Source of the DNA: Sporolactobacillus sp. CQH2019
GTDB lineage: Bacteria > Bacillota > Bacilli > Bacillales > Sporolactobacillaceae
Reading direction: 5' to 3'
Assembly (NCBI RefSeq): GCF_028765345.1
Contig: NZ_JARAJZ010000001.1
Span: forward strand, 372,001 to 436,000
DNA length: 64,000 bases
In this document: piece after piece, positions 39,101 to 47,426 of the stretch
Layout: each line of letters starts with the position of its first letter
Numbering within the stretch: the first letter of the stretch is position 1
Translations under genes and position numbers: made by a program
Notes under the pieces: model-generated
What the model was told of the DNA's origin: nothing
Databases searched by the model: none
The model's input: only the letters and a program-made list of their open reading frames with translations

Positions 39101-39908
39101 TTTGCGCGGCCAAAGCGCGAAGTGCGGCAATATCTTTGTCAAGTGCTCCCGCATAGACCGCCGGGCCGCCCGTTTCATCACAGAGATGTCTTGCTTCTTC
39201 CAGCGCCGCAATGCCGGATAAAACATATCGATTCAGCGCTTTCTTCAGATCCCCGATCCATTCAAAATCATCAATTGACACATCGCTGCCAAGCCGGTAG
39301 GCTTTCACCATCCGGTCCAGCCATTGATCCGGCCAAGGATTGCTGCGCGAAAAATCGTATAATCTGACAATCAGCCGGCGGAGGGCGTCGTCGCTTCGGT
39401 CGCCCGAATATTGATCCGCCAGTCTGTAAAACGCGGGATCATCCGAGGCATACCGTTTCTCAAGGACGTCGTCCAGCACTTCTTCTCTTAACAGGGCGGC
39501 TTCCGTCTCGTCAAGCAGCCGGAACCCGGGATCAAGATCGAGGAAATAATAATATTTTTTAACCACGGACATACAGAAAGCATGCAGCGTCATGATCGAC
39601 GCCTTGCTGAGCAGCGTCCGCTGCCTGCGCAGGAACAGATCTTCAGGATGTTCGGCAAGCTCCTTCTCCAAGGCACGTCCGATTCTTTCCCTCATTTCCG
39701 CCGCCGCCGCTTTTGTAAACGTGACAACGAGCAGATCGTCAATATTCACCCGCCGCCTGCGGTCGGTGATCTTACGGATAATGCGCTCAACAAGCACCGC
39801 CGTTTTTCCCGATCCGGCCGCCGCCGCCACTAAAACATCGTGCCCGCATTCATTAATGGCCTGCCACTGCCGGTCTGTCCAGCGGCTGTTTTCAGGCTTC
39901 ATGATCAT
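36162..39908 (-). CDS. addA: AddA, helicase-nuclease subunit
   Basis: A 1248-residue UvrD-like helicase with a C-terminal RecB-type nuclease. The Walker A loop is AAAAGSGKTAVLVERII near residue 33; helicase motifs include VDEYQDTNRVQ and VTRAREKLI. The nuclease core has GVIDCIIEEEGELTLLDYKTD near the C-terminus. With AddB it processes double-strand breaks up to a Chi-like site and loads RecA. The start lies inside the end of addB (17-bp overlap). ATG 39908 is preferred; GTG 39917 and ATG 39902 are alternatives, none with a perfect ribosome site, consistent with coupling to addB. Confidence 0.95.
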   Translation of the reverse strand: MIMKPENSRWTDRQWQAINECGHDVLVAAAAGSGKTAVLVERIIRKITDRRRRVNIDDLLVVTFTKAAAAEMRERIGRALEKELAEHPEDLFLRRQRTLLSKASIMTLHAFCMSVVKKYYYFLDLDPGFRLLDETEAALLREEVLDDVLEKRYASDDPAFYRLADQYSGDRSDDALRRLIVRLYDFSRSNPWPDQWLDRMVKAYRLGSDVSIDDFEWIGDLKKALNRYVLSGIAALEEARHLCDETGGPAVYAGALDKDIAALRALAAQTGASWETLRFSFLNIVFGKMPACKGRDVDAGLRDQVKKIRDKVKKRIADLQQQWFARSPQESIQDMRDMAPSVALLRALVQDFSALFKKEKRRRGLLDFSDLEHECLAVLRREGSSPDNEQPSLVAEQYRARFEEVLVDEYQDTNRVQESIIQLITKDGGQGGNLFMVGDVKQSIYGFRLAEPGLFTEKYRQFSDPAADGIKIDLSSNFRSRPEVIDGTNFLFRQVMDEATGGTDYDANAELRCGASYPSGERPVDLELIDRADRGENDGTDQDDPDATELEAAAIADRIRAMIGDGSGPAFQVYDRSAGQMRAVRYRDIAILMRSANTSAAVMKDVLGQYGVPSYAELSKGYFDTVEVSVMLSVLQIIDNPYQDIPLASVLRSPIVGLDGDALARIRMADRAGAYYTAVKRYIRENGDSLADTLAGFLKKLSAWKSRSVSRPVSELIWQIYRDTGYYDYVGGLTGGTQRQANLKAFYDRAEQYEKTSFRGLFRFLRFIARMRENGGDLGEARALSEQEDVVRIMTIHKSKGLEFPIVFVAGLNKKFNLKDTAAPALLHKTLGFGSLWIDPDQRQSVPTLLFLAIRERMKADAVAEEMRILYVAVTRAREKLILVSSVPDAKKKVHQWAAALHCRDWLLPEYIRGAVSSFLDWIGPCVIRHQSAEALHELAGGIPDRTAVSRDRSSWTVSMIAGVRMAADQAAERREDRDRLEHLRQWQKVEPHSDKDEEIGRRLGWTYPQRQATIYMAKQTVTEIRSQQEYFSEGQDDRLLADRFREIGGERPHFLQKGDLSPAERGTALHILMQHFDLKRSADEQGIRIQELELVEKEILTPEQADSLDNAAVARFFLSPIGSKMKNADQVIRECPFSLVLDADQVYPSWGPDRKGEEQVLVQGVIDCIIEEEGELTLLDYKTDRLSPRFPEEKLAREELKRRYHVQLDLYRRAIEKIWRRPVARVGLYAFDGGYFVDLSGERGESV

Positions 39909-42900
39909 TGGGATCACTCTTTTCTTTATTTAACATAAAAAGGACCTGGTCATCGGGCAGTCTCTGCAGCTGGCGGAACGCATTTCCGGGCTGCGACCGG
40001 TCGAATTGGCAGACAGGGCGATACGGACAATAAGTGCAGGGGACACGCTCCCTCAATCTGTAAGGAGCGATCTGGACATCGCCGTCCGTAATCCTGTTTC
40101 CAACCTGCTTCATCATATTTTTGGCGTGATGTCTCAAAGCATCGAACTCTTCAGCTCCGGCGACAGAAGAGCCTTTATAGAATTCTCCGTTTTTCTTGAT
40201 GCCGAACGGAGCGATTGCGGACTGGCCGCCCGCCGCCGCACGGTCGGTGAGGCGAAGCACGGCCTCATCCTGCGGAAGCAGCCCCTTCATCCTGAAACTT
40301 TTGTAGATCTCCTCCTCCAGCGCGTCCGCCGCAAGCTTGTCCGTAAGACGCAGGAAGGGATTGTGTACATGAAAATAAAGGACGCCTGCGGGCTCGGCCT
40401 GAACGCCAAGCCATTGCTTCGAATAAGTAAGAACGACGTCAAGATAAGTCAGCATTTGCAGCGCCAGTCCGTAATAAACATCGGTCAGGCTTAAATCCGT
40501 GCTGCCCGACTTGTAATCGATGACCCGCAGCAGCAGGCGGTGATCCGCATCTTCCGCCTTATCGACCCGGTCAATCCTCCCGACGATCTCCATCCTGCAT
40601 CCGTTTCGAAGAGAAAATTGCAGCGGCGGAAGCGGCCGGCCGGGGCCGAAGGGCAATTCAAGACTGAGCGGAGAAAAGCCGCTGGCCTGTGCATGGCGGC
40701 GCATAACCCGGGCAACCCGGGCGACAACCTGGGTCAGTTTGTGCTGCATATAGTGATTGCGGCTCGAACGGACCAGAATGCGGCGCTGCAGTTTCGGGGC
40801 CAGAAATGACACGGTTTCCGCGGCAAGCCGGTCGCAGTCTTCCGGCGACAGATCGCTCCATTGCCGGCGAGCCTGCTGAATCTGTTCGGTCATTCGTTTG
40901 ATTGCCATATGAAAAAGCTGGCCGATATCCGGCGCTGCCAGCCGGAACACTTCCCTCTCGCGCAGTTTCAGCCCGTAAGAGGCAAACTGGGAAAACGGGC
41001 AGGAATTGAACTGTTCCATCCGCGACACACTCGCCTGAATTGTTTCTCCATAGAGCGCGCGCGCGGTTTCCTGGCCGAGCCGTTCGCCGTTTTGCGAAAA
41101 AAGGGCGGACAGAATGCGTCGCGCCGCGGCTCCCCATTTCTCCTGATCTATAAACCAGTCATAAACGTCCCACCAAAGACCGGCGATCCGGTATCCGTTC
41201 TGCCATTCACGGATCTGCGAGGACAGAAAGCCGATCGTTTTCCGGGGAGTATTGACAAAACCGAGCTGCTGCTCAGCGGAAAGCAGGCGCGGCTCCGCCG
41301 GCGACAGTCTGGCGGAAAGGCCGGGGAACAGCCGTTTCAGCCGGCCGATCAGCGGGGACGGTTTGAGCGATTCGCCGTCTTCCGAAGCAAGAGGAAAGGA
41401 TAAAAACAGCCTTTCTTTCGGAAGAGACAGCGCACGGAAAATTAATTCATTTTCCGCAGCCATCCGGCCCGTTTCCCCGTCCGCGACATGCATTCCAGAC
41501 GCTTCGAGGCTGTCCCGGTCCTCGTCGGAGAACAGCCCCTGTTCCGAAGGTTTTGCCGGAATCACGCCTTCATTAACGCCCAATAGAAAAACAGCTTTCA
41601 GTTCCGACGACCGCATCCTGTCCATACTTCCGACCAGTACTTGATCGAGTGCCGGCGGAACAAGGGCAAATTCCAGCGCATCGAGGCCGGTATCGATAAT
41701 TTTTGAAAAAAGTTCAAGAGAAATATTCTCCTCGCCTGCGCCTTCGACACACTGGTCCAGCATGTCTGCGACCGCCTTCCAGACCTGTCCGTGCTCTTTC
41801 GCATCCGACAGTCTTCCCGAACTTTCGGCCGCCCGCGCCATTCTTTCCAATTTGTCGGGTATCGCAAGCCCGATCATAAAATCATAGAGGACCGTACACT
41901 TTTCCCGTACGGTCGATGCGGATTTAAGTTTTTCTTCAAATGATGCGATCGGTCCCGCAACAAGAAAGCGCAGACGATTTATCCGTGCTTCGGCCTGCCG
42001 CTCTTTTTCGGTCTGCTCGTGCTGATCTTCTTCCAGCCCGCGATAAACTCTGTAACTCCACGGATCGGCGCCCGTCCATTTCTTTTCCCCGTAAATGCCG
42101 TAGGCCATGACATAGTTTTCCAGCTCGTCCATCGCCTCGCGCATTGCCGGAAGGCTGCTGCCGGGGGGAATCAGAAGATTGGTTTTAACGCAGCGGAAAA
42201 CCGGTTCATAGCGCCAGTTCTGCTGAATCGCCTCGAGTGCGGAACGAATCAGCTCAATGAGCGGATGATGACGCATCGGCCTTTTATGATCAATAAAAGC
42301 GGGGATGCCGTAGTCGGCAAAAACCGTTGCAATCAGGTTGCGGTAGTCTTCCAGATTACGGACAAGCACGGTCATATCGCGAAACCGGAAGCCCCGGTCG
42401 CGGGCGAGTCCCAGAATATCCCGGGCCGTCTGTTCAACTTCTTCGCGACGGTTGACGGCCTCGGTCAGTACGAGCCCTTCCGTACTGGGCGATTCGCGAA
42501 TGTGCGGCTGATCGAGGCAGCGTGTCAGATGCTGCAGTGCAGGCGTCTGCGCACGCAGCGGTTCAGTTTTGATCACTAAGGGTTCGAGTTCCAGATTTTG
42601 TTCTTCCGCATACTCCTTCAGCTGGAGAAAGAGGCGGGCGGGATGGCGGTAAACCGAGAATTCTTCCGGCGGACGATCGTACGCTCTGTCAATACCAAGT
42701 ATGACCGTCATCCGTCTGGACGTTTCCATCAGTTCTCCGACAACCCGCTGTTCCTCGGGGGTCATCGTCTGGAAACCGTCGACCCAGATTTCGGCGTTCT
42801 TCAAAAAATCCGTCTCGGCAATTTTCTCAGCCGCCAGCCTCAGATAATCATCGCTGTCAATATATTTGCCGGCAAGCGCCTTTTCAAAGGATTGATAAAC

Positions 42901-43398
42901 AATCGATAAATCGTGAAGTTTATCTTTCAGGAGCAGATGTCCTGCGCTTTCCCCGCCAAGCGCCGCCGCTTGTCCGGCGATCTGTTCGGGTCTCAGACGA
43001 TAGCGTTTGAATTCGGCCAGCGTATCGCCGAGCAGACGGTAGAAACCGCTCTGTTCCGCCGCCTTTTTAAAAAGATGAAGCTGATCTTTGTTCTGTTCAA
43101 CAATTTTCCGCAGCAGCATGGCAATCCCCGTCTCATTTAAGTGATAGCGGGTGATGCCCCCGGATTGCTGGAGGACGCGGAGCGCAAGGCGGGGAATGCT
43201 GAAAACATTCAATCGTGTCATACCCCCGAAGCCATCCGTTCTGGCGAAATCATATTCCGTATTGAAAGTCATGTGGTCGGGAACGAGATAAATCAGCGGA
43301 GAGCCCGACGGATTTTCCCGGATCAGCGTTCTGACTTCTTCCATACAGGACGCGGTTTTTCCGGTTCCCGGACGTCCCAGAATAAAGCGTACAGACAT
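39892..43398 (-). CDS. addB: AddB, helicase-nuclease subunit
   Basis: A 1168-residue partner of AddA and the first gene of the operon. The N-terminal nucleotide-binding loop is GRPGTGKTASC. The nuclease region contains LRVIDYKSGSTDLSL. An iron-sulfur cluster is expected from one Cys in FNSCPFSQFASYGL and three in VPCTYCPYRPVCQFD, exactly the AddB arrangement. GAGGAGGAAAGATAA precedes the start. Upstream is copy C of the intergenic element, so the operon's promoter must lie within about 190 bp. Confidence 0.95.
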   Translation of the reverse strand: MSVRFILGRPGTGKTASCMEEVRTLIRENPSGSPLIYLVPDHMTFNTEYDFARTDGFGGMTRLNVFSIPRLALRVLQQSGGITRYHLNETGIAMLLRKIVEQNKDQLHLFKKAAEQSGFYRLLGDTLAEFKRYRLRPEQIAGQAAALGGESAGHLLLKDKLHDLSIVYQSFEKALAGKYIDSDDYLRLAAEKIAETDFLKNAEIWVDGFQTMTPEEQRVVGELMETSRRMTVILGIDRAYDRPPEEFSVYRHPARLFLQLKEYAEEQNLELEPLVIKTEPLRAQTPALQHLTRCLDQPHIRESPSTEGLVLTEAVNRREEVEQTARDILGLARDRGFRFRDMTVLVRNLEDYRNLIATVFADYGIPAFIDHKRPMRHHPLIELIRSALEAIQQNWRYEPVFRCVKTNLLIPPGSSLPAMREAMDELENYVMAYGIYGEKKWTGADPWSYRVYRGLEEDQHEQTEKERQAEARINRLRFLVAGPIASFEEKLKSASTVREKCTVLYDFMIGLAIPDKLERMARAAESSGRLSDAKEHGQVWKAVADMLDQCVEGAGEENISLELFSKIIDTGLDALEFALVPPALDQVLVGSMDRMRSSELKAVFLLGVNEGVIPAKPSEQGLFSDEDRDSLEASGMHVADGETGRMAAENELIFRALSLPKERLFLSFPLASEDGESLKPSPLIGRLKRLFPGLSARLSPAEPRLLSAEQQLGFVNTPRKTIGFLSSQIREWQNGYRIAGLWWDVYDWFIDQEKWGAAARRILSALFSQNGERLGQETARALYGETIQASVSRMEQFNSCPFSQFASYGLKLREREVFRLAAPDIGQLFHMAIKRMTEQIQQARRQWSDLSPEDCDRLAAETVSFLAPKLQRRILVRSSRNHYMQHKLTQVVARVARVMRRHAQASGFSPLSLELPFGPGRPLPPLQFSLRNGCRMEIVGRIDRVDKAEDADHRLLLRVIDYKSGSTDLSLTDVYYGLALQMLTYLDVVLTYSKQWLGVQAEPAGVLYFHVHNPFLRLTDKLAADALEEEIYKSFRMKGLLPQDEAVLRLTDRAAAGGQSAIAPFGIKKNGEFYKGSSVAGAEEFDALRHHAKNMMKQVGNRITDGDVQIAPYRLRERVPCTYCPYRPVCQFDRSQPGNAFRQLQRLPDDQVLFMLNKEKSDPNDHEA

Positions 43399-43589
43399 TT
43401 ATCTTTCCTCCTCCCGCCGTCTCAGATCAAAAAACTCTAAAGGAAAAAGCTGACTTCATTATATCACATCAAGAACATCCGTTCTATTCTCTCCGGCCAG
43501 TCTTTGCTGCTGTCGGAAGCGCTATCCCGTTTTATCAATCAAAAAAGCCGGCAAAGGCCGCCGGGCGCTGAAAAAAAACAAATATGGGT

Positions 43590-45400
43590 GCTCATTCTCC
43601 TGTCGTGCTGTCAGATGATGATCGACTTCTCCTAAAACCGCAATCTCTTGAAAGACGGAGAACGTTTCCGCGATCAACAAACTTCCATAACAATTTGATA
43701 GATCAGGTGCCGTGATCGATAAACCGGGCATATCGACCGATAACTCACAGCGGCGACCGATAAATCCGGCGCCATGATCGATAAATTGAGTTGAACGGTC
43801 GATAAACCGGGTATACCTGCTGAAGACCGATTAAGCGCCGACAACGACCGATAGACTTCCGGAAACGACCGATAAACTCCCGGGGACGACCGATAAACTG
43901 CTAAACTCCCTGCCACGGTTGGATTCGGTGCGACTTCGGCCTGGTTCGGTGCAACTGTAGCCTGATTCGGTGCGACCGCTCCTGTTCGGTGCGACTTCCC
44001 GGCGATTCGGTGTGACTTCAGCCCGATTCGGTGCGACCGCTCCTGTTCGGTGCGACTTCCCGGCGATTTGGTGCGACTTCGGCCTGATTCGGTGCGACCG
44101 CTCCTGTTCGGTGCGACTTCCCGGCGATTCGGTGCGACTTCGGCCCGATTCGGTGCAACTATTCTGCATTTCGGTGCGGCTGTAGCCTGATTCGGTGCGA
44201 CCGCTCCTGTTCGGTGCGACTCCCCGGCGATTTGGTGCGACTTCGGCCCGATTCGGTGCAACTGTTCTGCATTTCGGTGCGACTATTGCAGAATTCGGTG
44301 CGACCGCTCCTGTTCGGTGCGACTTCGGCCCGATTCGGTGCTACTATTCTGCATTTCGGTGCGGCTGTAGCCTGATTCGGTGCGTCCCCTCCTGTTCGGT
44401 GCGACTTCGGCCCGATTCGGTGCAACTATTCTGCATTTCGGTGCGGCTGTAGCCTGATTCGGTGCGACCCCTCCTGTTCGGTGCGACTTCGGCCCGATTC
44501 GGTGCAACTGTTCTGCATTTCGGTGCGGCTGTAGCCTGATTCGGTGCGACCGCTCCTGTTCGGTGCGACTCCCCGGTGATTCGGTGCGACTTCGGCCCGA
44601 TTCGGTGCGACTCCCCGGCGATTCGGTGCGACTGTAGCCTGATTCGGTGCGACCGCTCCTGTTCGGTGCGACTTCCCGGCGATTCGGTGCGACTTCGGCC
44701 CGATTCGGTGCAACTATTCTGCATTTCGGTGCGGCTGTAGCCTGGTTCGGTGCGACTTCGGCCCGATTTGGTGCGATTGTTCTGCATTTCGGTGCGACTG
44801 TAGCCTGATTCGGTGCGACTTCGGCCTGGTTCGGTGCGACTTCCCGGCGATTCGGTGCGACTTCGGCCCGATTCGGTGCAACTGTTCTGCATTTCGGTGC
44901 GACTATTGCAGGATTCGGTGCGGCTTTCCGACGATTTGGTGCGACTGTAGCCTGATTCGGTGCGACCGCCTGCTACTAACAGCCGATCAACCTTTTACCG
45001 CGGTTGATCGATCAATCAGGGTCGAGCTTGCTGTTCTGATTATTCGCACTTATTGATTCCAGTCTGTCGATTTTCCGAACGTTTCTGTCGATTTTCTTCC
45101 ATTTACTGATGATATGAGCTTTTTATCGATGATAAATAATGTTTTACTGTTGATATCTAACGTTTGCGAATGCATTTCACCACAATTCACAGGCATTCGC
45201 GGCGGGCCGAAAAAAAAGATCGGACGTTTCCGCTATGCAACGCCTGTCCGCGCAGGATAGCCCTTTTTTTCAGTGAAATAAAATCGTCATTCGCAGAAAC
45301 ATTCAAAAGAATAGACCGCCGCCCGTGCCAGGCGATCGCTTTCCGGAAGAACCGCCGCCATTTCCGCGCCGCGGTCCGGCTGGATGATACATGGGTAGAG
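43590..45400 (+). repeat. Composite intergenic element, copy C (largest)
   Basis: In plus polarity: head (43590-43684, read on the minus strand, strongly similar to copy A: GATCGCGGAAACG, GTCTTTCAAGAG, AAGTCGATCATCAT), about nine GACCGATAAA-type units (43705-43915), then about 50 units with TTCGGTGCGAC cores (43921-44985). In part these form an 82-bp higher-order repeat of four units. A linker follows with TGATTATTCGCACTTATTG and five CTGTCGAT-type 20-21-bp units (44990-45183), then a conserved tail (45184-45400) ending near GATACATGGG. Open frames on both strands are repeat by-products. A 101-codon frame over the tail lacks a ribosome site. Confidence 0.82.
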
Positions 45401-45491
45401 GAGATACCTATTAAAGCCTATATTCCGGGATCTGCGAAGATTTTTACTCTTGTGATAAAAAAACTATAATACAAAAAAAGAAGACAGACGA

Positions 45492-45534
45492 AGCGGGCCG
45501 CTGTATCTGTTCAGTACGGCGGCCCGCTCTTTTA
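45492..45534. terminator. Terminator of the thiamine-binding protein gene
   Basis: AGCGGGCCGC (45492-45501) pairs with GCGGCCCGCT (45519-45528). The plus side continues CTTTTATAC. The minus side reaches a T run only after about 13 bases. It is probably bidirectional, serving the minus-strand gene ending at 45588. Confidence 0.65.
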
Positions 45535-45587
45535 TACTTTTCAGCGGCCTGAGAGCTGCCGAAGTTTTTCTTATTTCTCCGGTCCGT

Positions 45588-45878
45588 TTAGTTCCGGTAC
45601 TTGCCGACTTTTTCTTCGATCGATGTCCCCTGGGGGCGGAAATGGATCTTTACCTCGGCGCCCACTTCATCGGCTCCTGCGGCGATCGTCGCATAGATGG
45701 TCTTCTTGACGACCTCCAGCAGATCGTCGAGCTCCCCTTCCATGACGGTCTCCAGGGCGTCAACTTCATAGCGGACACCTGATTGCTGAATGGCTTCGAT
45801 CGCCTTATCCACCAATGCATACGTGTCCTTTTCCTTTGAAAAAGGCAGAATTTGCAGTCCGACATTTGTCTGCGGCAT
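45588..45878 (-). CDS. MTH1187/YqgV-family thiamine-binding protein
   Basis: A 96-residue ferredoxin-like protein (DUF77). It starts MPQTNVGLQILPFSKEKD and contains the family segment VRYEVDALETVMEGELDDLL. Relatives bind thiamine or a related metabolite in the cytoplasm. AAAGGAAGTGCAATC gives a good ribosome site. No thiamine gene or riboswitch is adjacent, so the role is from family only. Confidence 0.85.
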   Translation of the reverse strand: MPQTNVGLQILPFSKEKDTYALVDKAIEAIQQSGVRYEVDALETVMEGELDDLLEVVKKTIYATIAAGADEVGAEVKIHFRPQGTSIEEKVGKYRN

Positions 45879-46080
45879 GATTGCACTTCCTTTGGATGGA
45901 AATTTTTTTTGTAAGCGGCGATAAAACTGACGGGCAACAATATCATCGTTCGGCGGACAGCAGCATTTTTCCGAAACGGCGACGCTTTCTCTGGTTCTGA
46001 AATCACTGATCAGCGCGGAAATAAATTCAGGCCCCCGCGGCGGCCGAAAATCGACTGCCTGCTTTTTTGCCGGAACTGAA

Positions 46081-46167
46081 CCCGCATTTCCGTGTTTTTA
46101 TAACGCCATGAGAAATCCTGATGTTAAGCTATTTCCGGATCATTATAACTAGTATAATTTTATACCA
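46081..46167 (+). repeat. Dispersed 87-bp repeat, copy 1
   Basis: Begins with CGCATTTCCGTGTTTTTATA and ends with AGTATAATTTTATACC. A second, diverged copy in the same orientation lies at 56713-56800. It has an AT-rich end with a TATAAT-like hexamer. No coding frame is shared. The rest of this 377-bp gap (45879-46255) holds nothing else that I can support. Confidence 0.65.
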
Positions 46168-46255
46168 ATGAGGAAGAGGTGTTAAGTCAGAAATCTTTTA
46201 CTGCTGCGGATTTTTGGCCACTAGAGATCCGAGGCTGAAACCGGCGGCGGATGAT

Positions 46256-46906
46256 TCATCCCCCGTCTCGCCTTGCCGGAGCATGAATCGCAAGCTGGAT
46301 CAGCGCGCAGGCGGCAACCACGGCACCCCCCGCACAATAACCGGCAAAAACATCGCTGAAATAATGAACGCGCAGCAAGGGCCTGCTGAAACCGATCAGA
46401 AGGATCATGATCAGACAAAGCGCAGTCCAGACAATCTTCAGCCGGACGGACCGGATCAGCGGAACCAGCAGCAGAATCAGGAGACCGTATACGGTAAGCG
46501 CATTCATCGCATGGCCGCTCGGAAAACTGTATCCGGATTCAGCAACCAGATGCGGCAGAGGCGGCCGGCTTCTCATGATCCAGTTTTTGAGAAGAGTATT
46601 CAGGACCCGTTCCGCAAGATAAGCAGCCGGCAAGATCACAGCGGACGAGTAGCGTCTCTTATACAGCAGAAAGGCTGTACCGATTGCCACGATAAAAAAC
46701 AACAGCCGGCCGGCTCCGAACCGGGTCAGTTCCGCAAAAAAAGCAACCATCGGAGCCGATCGAAGCGGATTGAGAGACTGGAGCAGTGCATTGTCTGCCT
46801 GACGAATGGCGGAGGTACGGACCGCCGGAACGAGCAACAGAAACAAGGTCACGGACAGCGCCAGCACAAAAAGCCATCCGGACACGGATTGCCGCCTGCT
46901 TTTCAA
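46256..46906 (-). CDS. PAP2-family membrane phosphatase
   Basis: A 216-residue membrane protein with six hydrophobic segments and the three-part type 2 phosphatidic acid phosphatase signature: KNWIMRSRPP (near residue 107), PSGH (near 129) and SRPLLRVHYFSDV (near 174). Relatives remove phosphate from phosphatidate, undecaprenyl pyrophosphate or phosphatidylglycerol phosphate at the outer membrane face; which one cannot be told here. A TTG start at 46906 follows GGGAGGCGGAAAACTC. Confidence 0.88.
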   Translation of the reverse strand: MKSRRQSVSGWLFVLALSVTLFLLLVPAVRTSAIRQADNALLQSLNPLRSAPMVAFFAELTRFGAGRLLFFIVAIGTAFLLYKRRYSSAVILPAAYLAERVLNTLLKNWIMRSRPPLPHLVAESGYSFPSGHAMNALTVYGLLILLLVPLIRSVRLKIVWTALCLIMILLIGFSRPLLRVHYFSDVFAGYCAGGAVVAACALIQLAIHAPARRDGG

Positions 46907-47038
46907 GAGTTTTCCGCCTCCCTCAGCAATTTTTAATTTTTTAACGCCGTCGCGATAGTGTCGCGAGGCAGTTCAGGACTGAGAATCGGAGCCTCTGTCC
47001 GCGCCCGCAAAAGCGTCGGTCAATGTTGGCCGCTTGAT

Positions 47039-47356
47039 TCACGCTTTTTCGTTTTTTACCGCCATTTTTATTTTATAATAATTTTCCTGTGTCAGCGTCA
47101 CGGACTTTTTTATATTGTCCGCTGCCTCCCGTGCCCTTTCCCGTTTTTTAAAAAAGTCGAGTTGAACGGCGGAGAGGTTCTGAGTCAGCTGATGCTTTTC
47201 CTCAGCGATTTTCTCCGACTGCTCACGTATCTTTTCGGCCGTTTTTGCAATCTTTCCCATCGAACCGTTCATCAGTTTCGCTGTTTTAGCCAATGATATA
47301 ATGAACAGCACAATCGTTATGATAAAAAGCGCCAGACTAAAATAAACCATCATCAT
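47039..47356 (-). CDS. DUF948-like membrane-anchored coiled-coil protein
   Basis: A 105-residue protein with one N-terminal membrane helix (YFSLALFIITIVLFIISLA region) followed by a charged helical, coiled-coil-like region with AKTAEKIREQSEKIAEEK. The layout is like DUF948/YtxG-type general-stress proteins, but the match is by pattern. The first ATG of three in a row (47356) has AAAGAGGCG upstream; the open frame extends further without a ribosome site. It follows menE by 70 bp in the same direction. Confidence 0.6.
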   Translation of the reverse strand: MMMVYFSLALFIITIVLFIISLAKTAKLMNGSMGKIAKTAEKIREQSEKIAEEKHQLTQNLSAVQLDFFKKRERAREAADNIKKSVTLTQENYYKIKMAVKNEKA

Positions 47357-47426
47357 CCTCTTCGCCTCTTTCATCTTTTCTTCCGGGCACAGGAAACCGT
47401 TCTGGCTTATCATACCCCAATATCGC

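Noticed and set aside
43831-44892. Minus-strand frames of up to about 195 codons in array C with APNRAE/RTESGRS-like repeats
   Set aside because: Same reason as for array B: stop-poor 19-22-bp units with frame-breaking lengths and overlapping open frames.
43921-44985. CRISPR array
   Set aside because: The period of about 21 bp is too short, there are no unique spacers of 26-40 bp between identical repeats, and no cas genes are present.
45164-45469. A 101-codon frame across the tail of copy C
   Set aside because: No ribosome site, and the same region is interrupted by stops or shifts in copies A, D and E.
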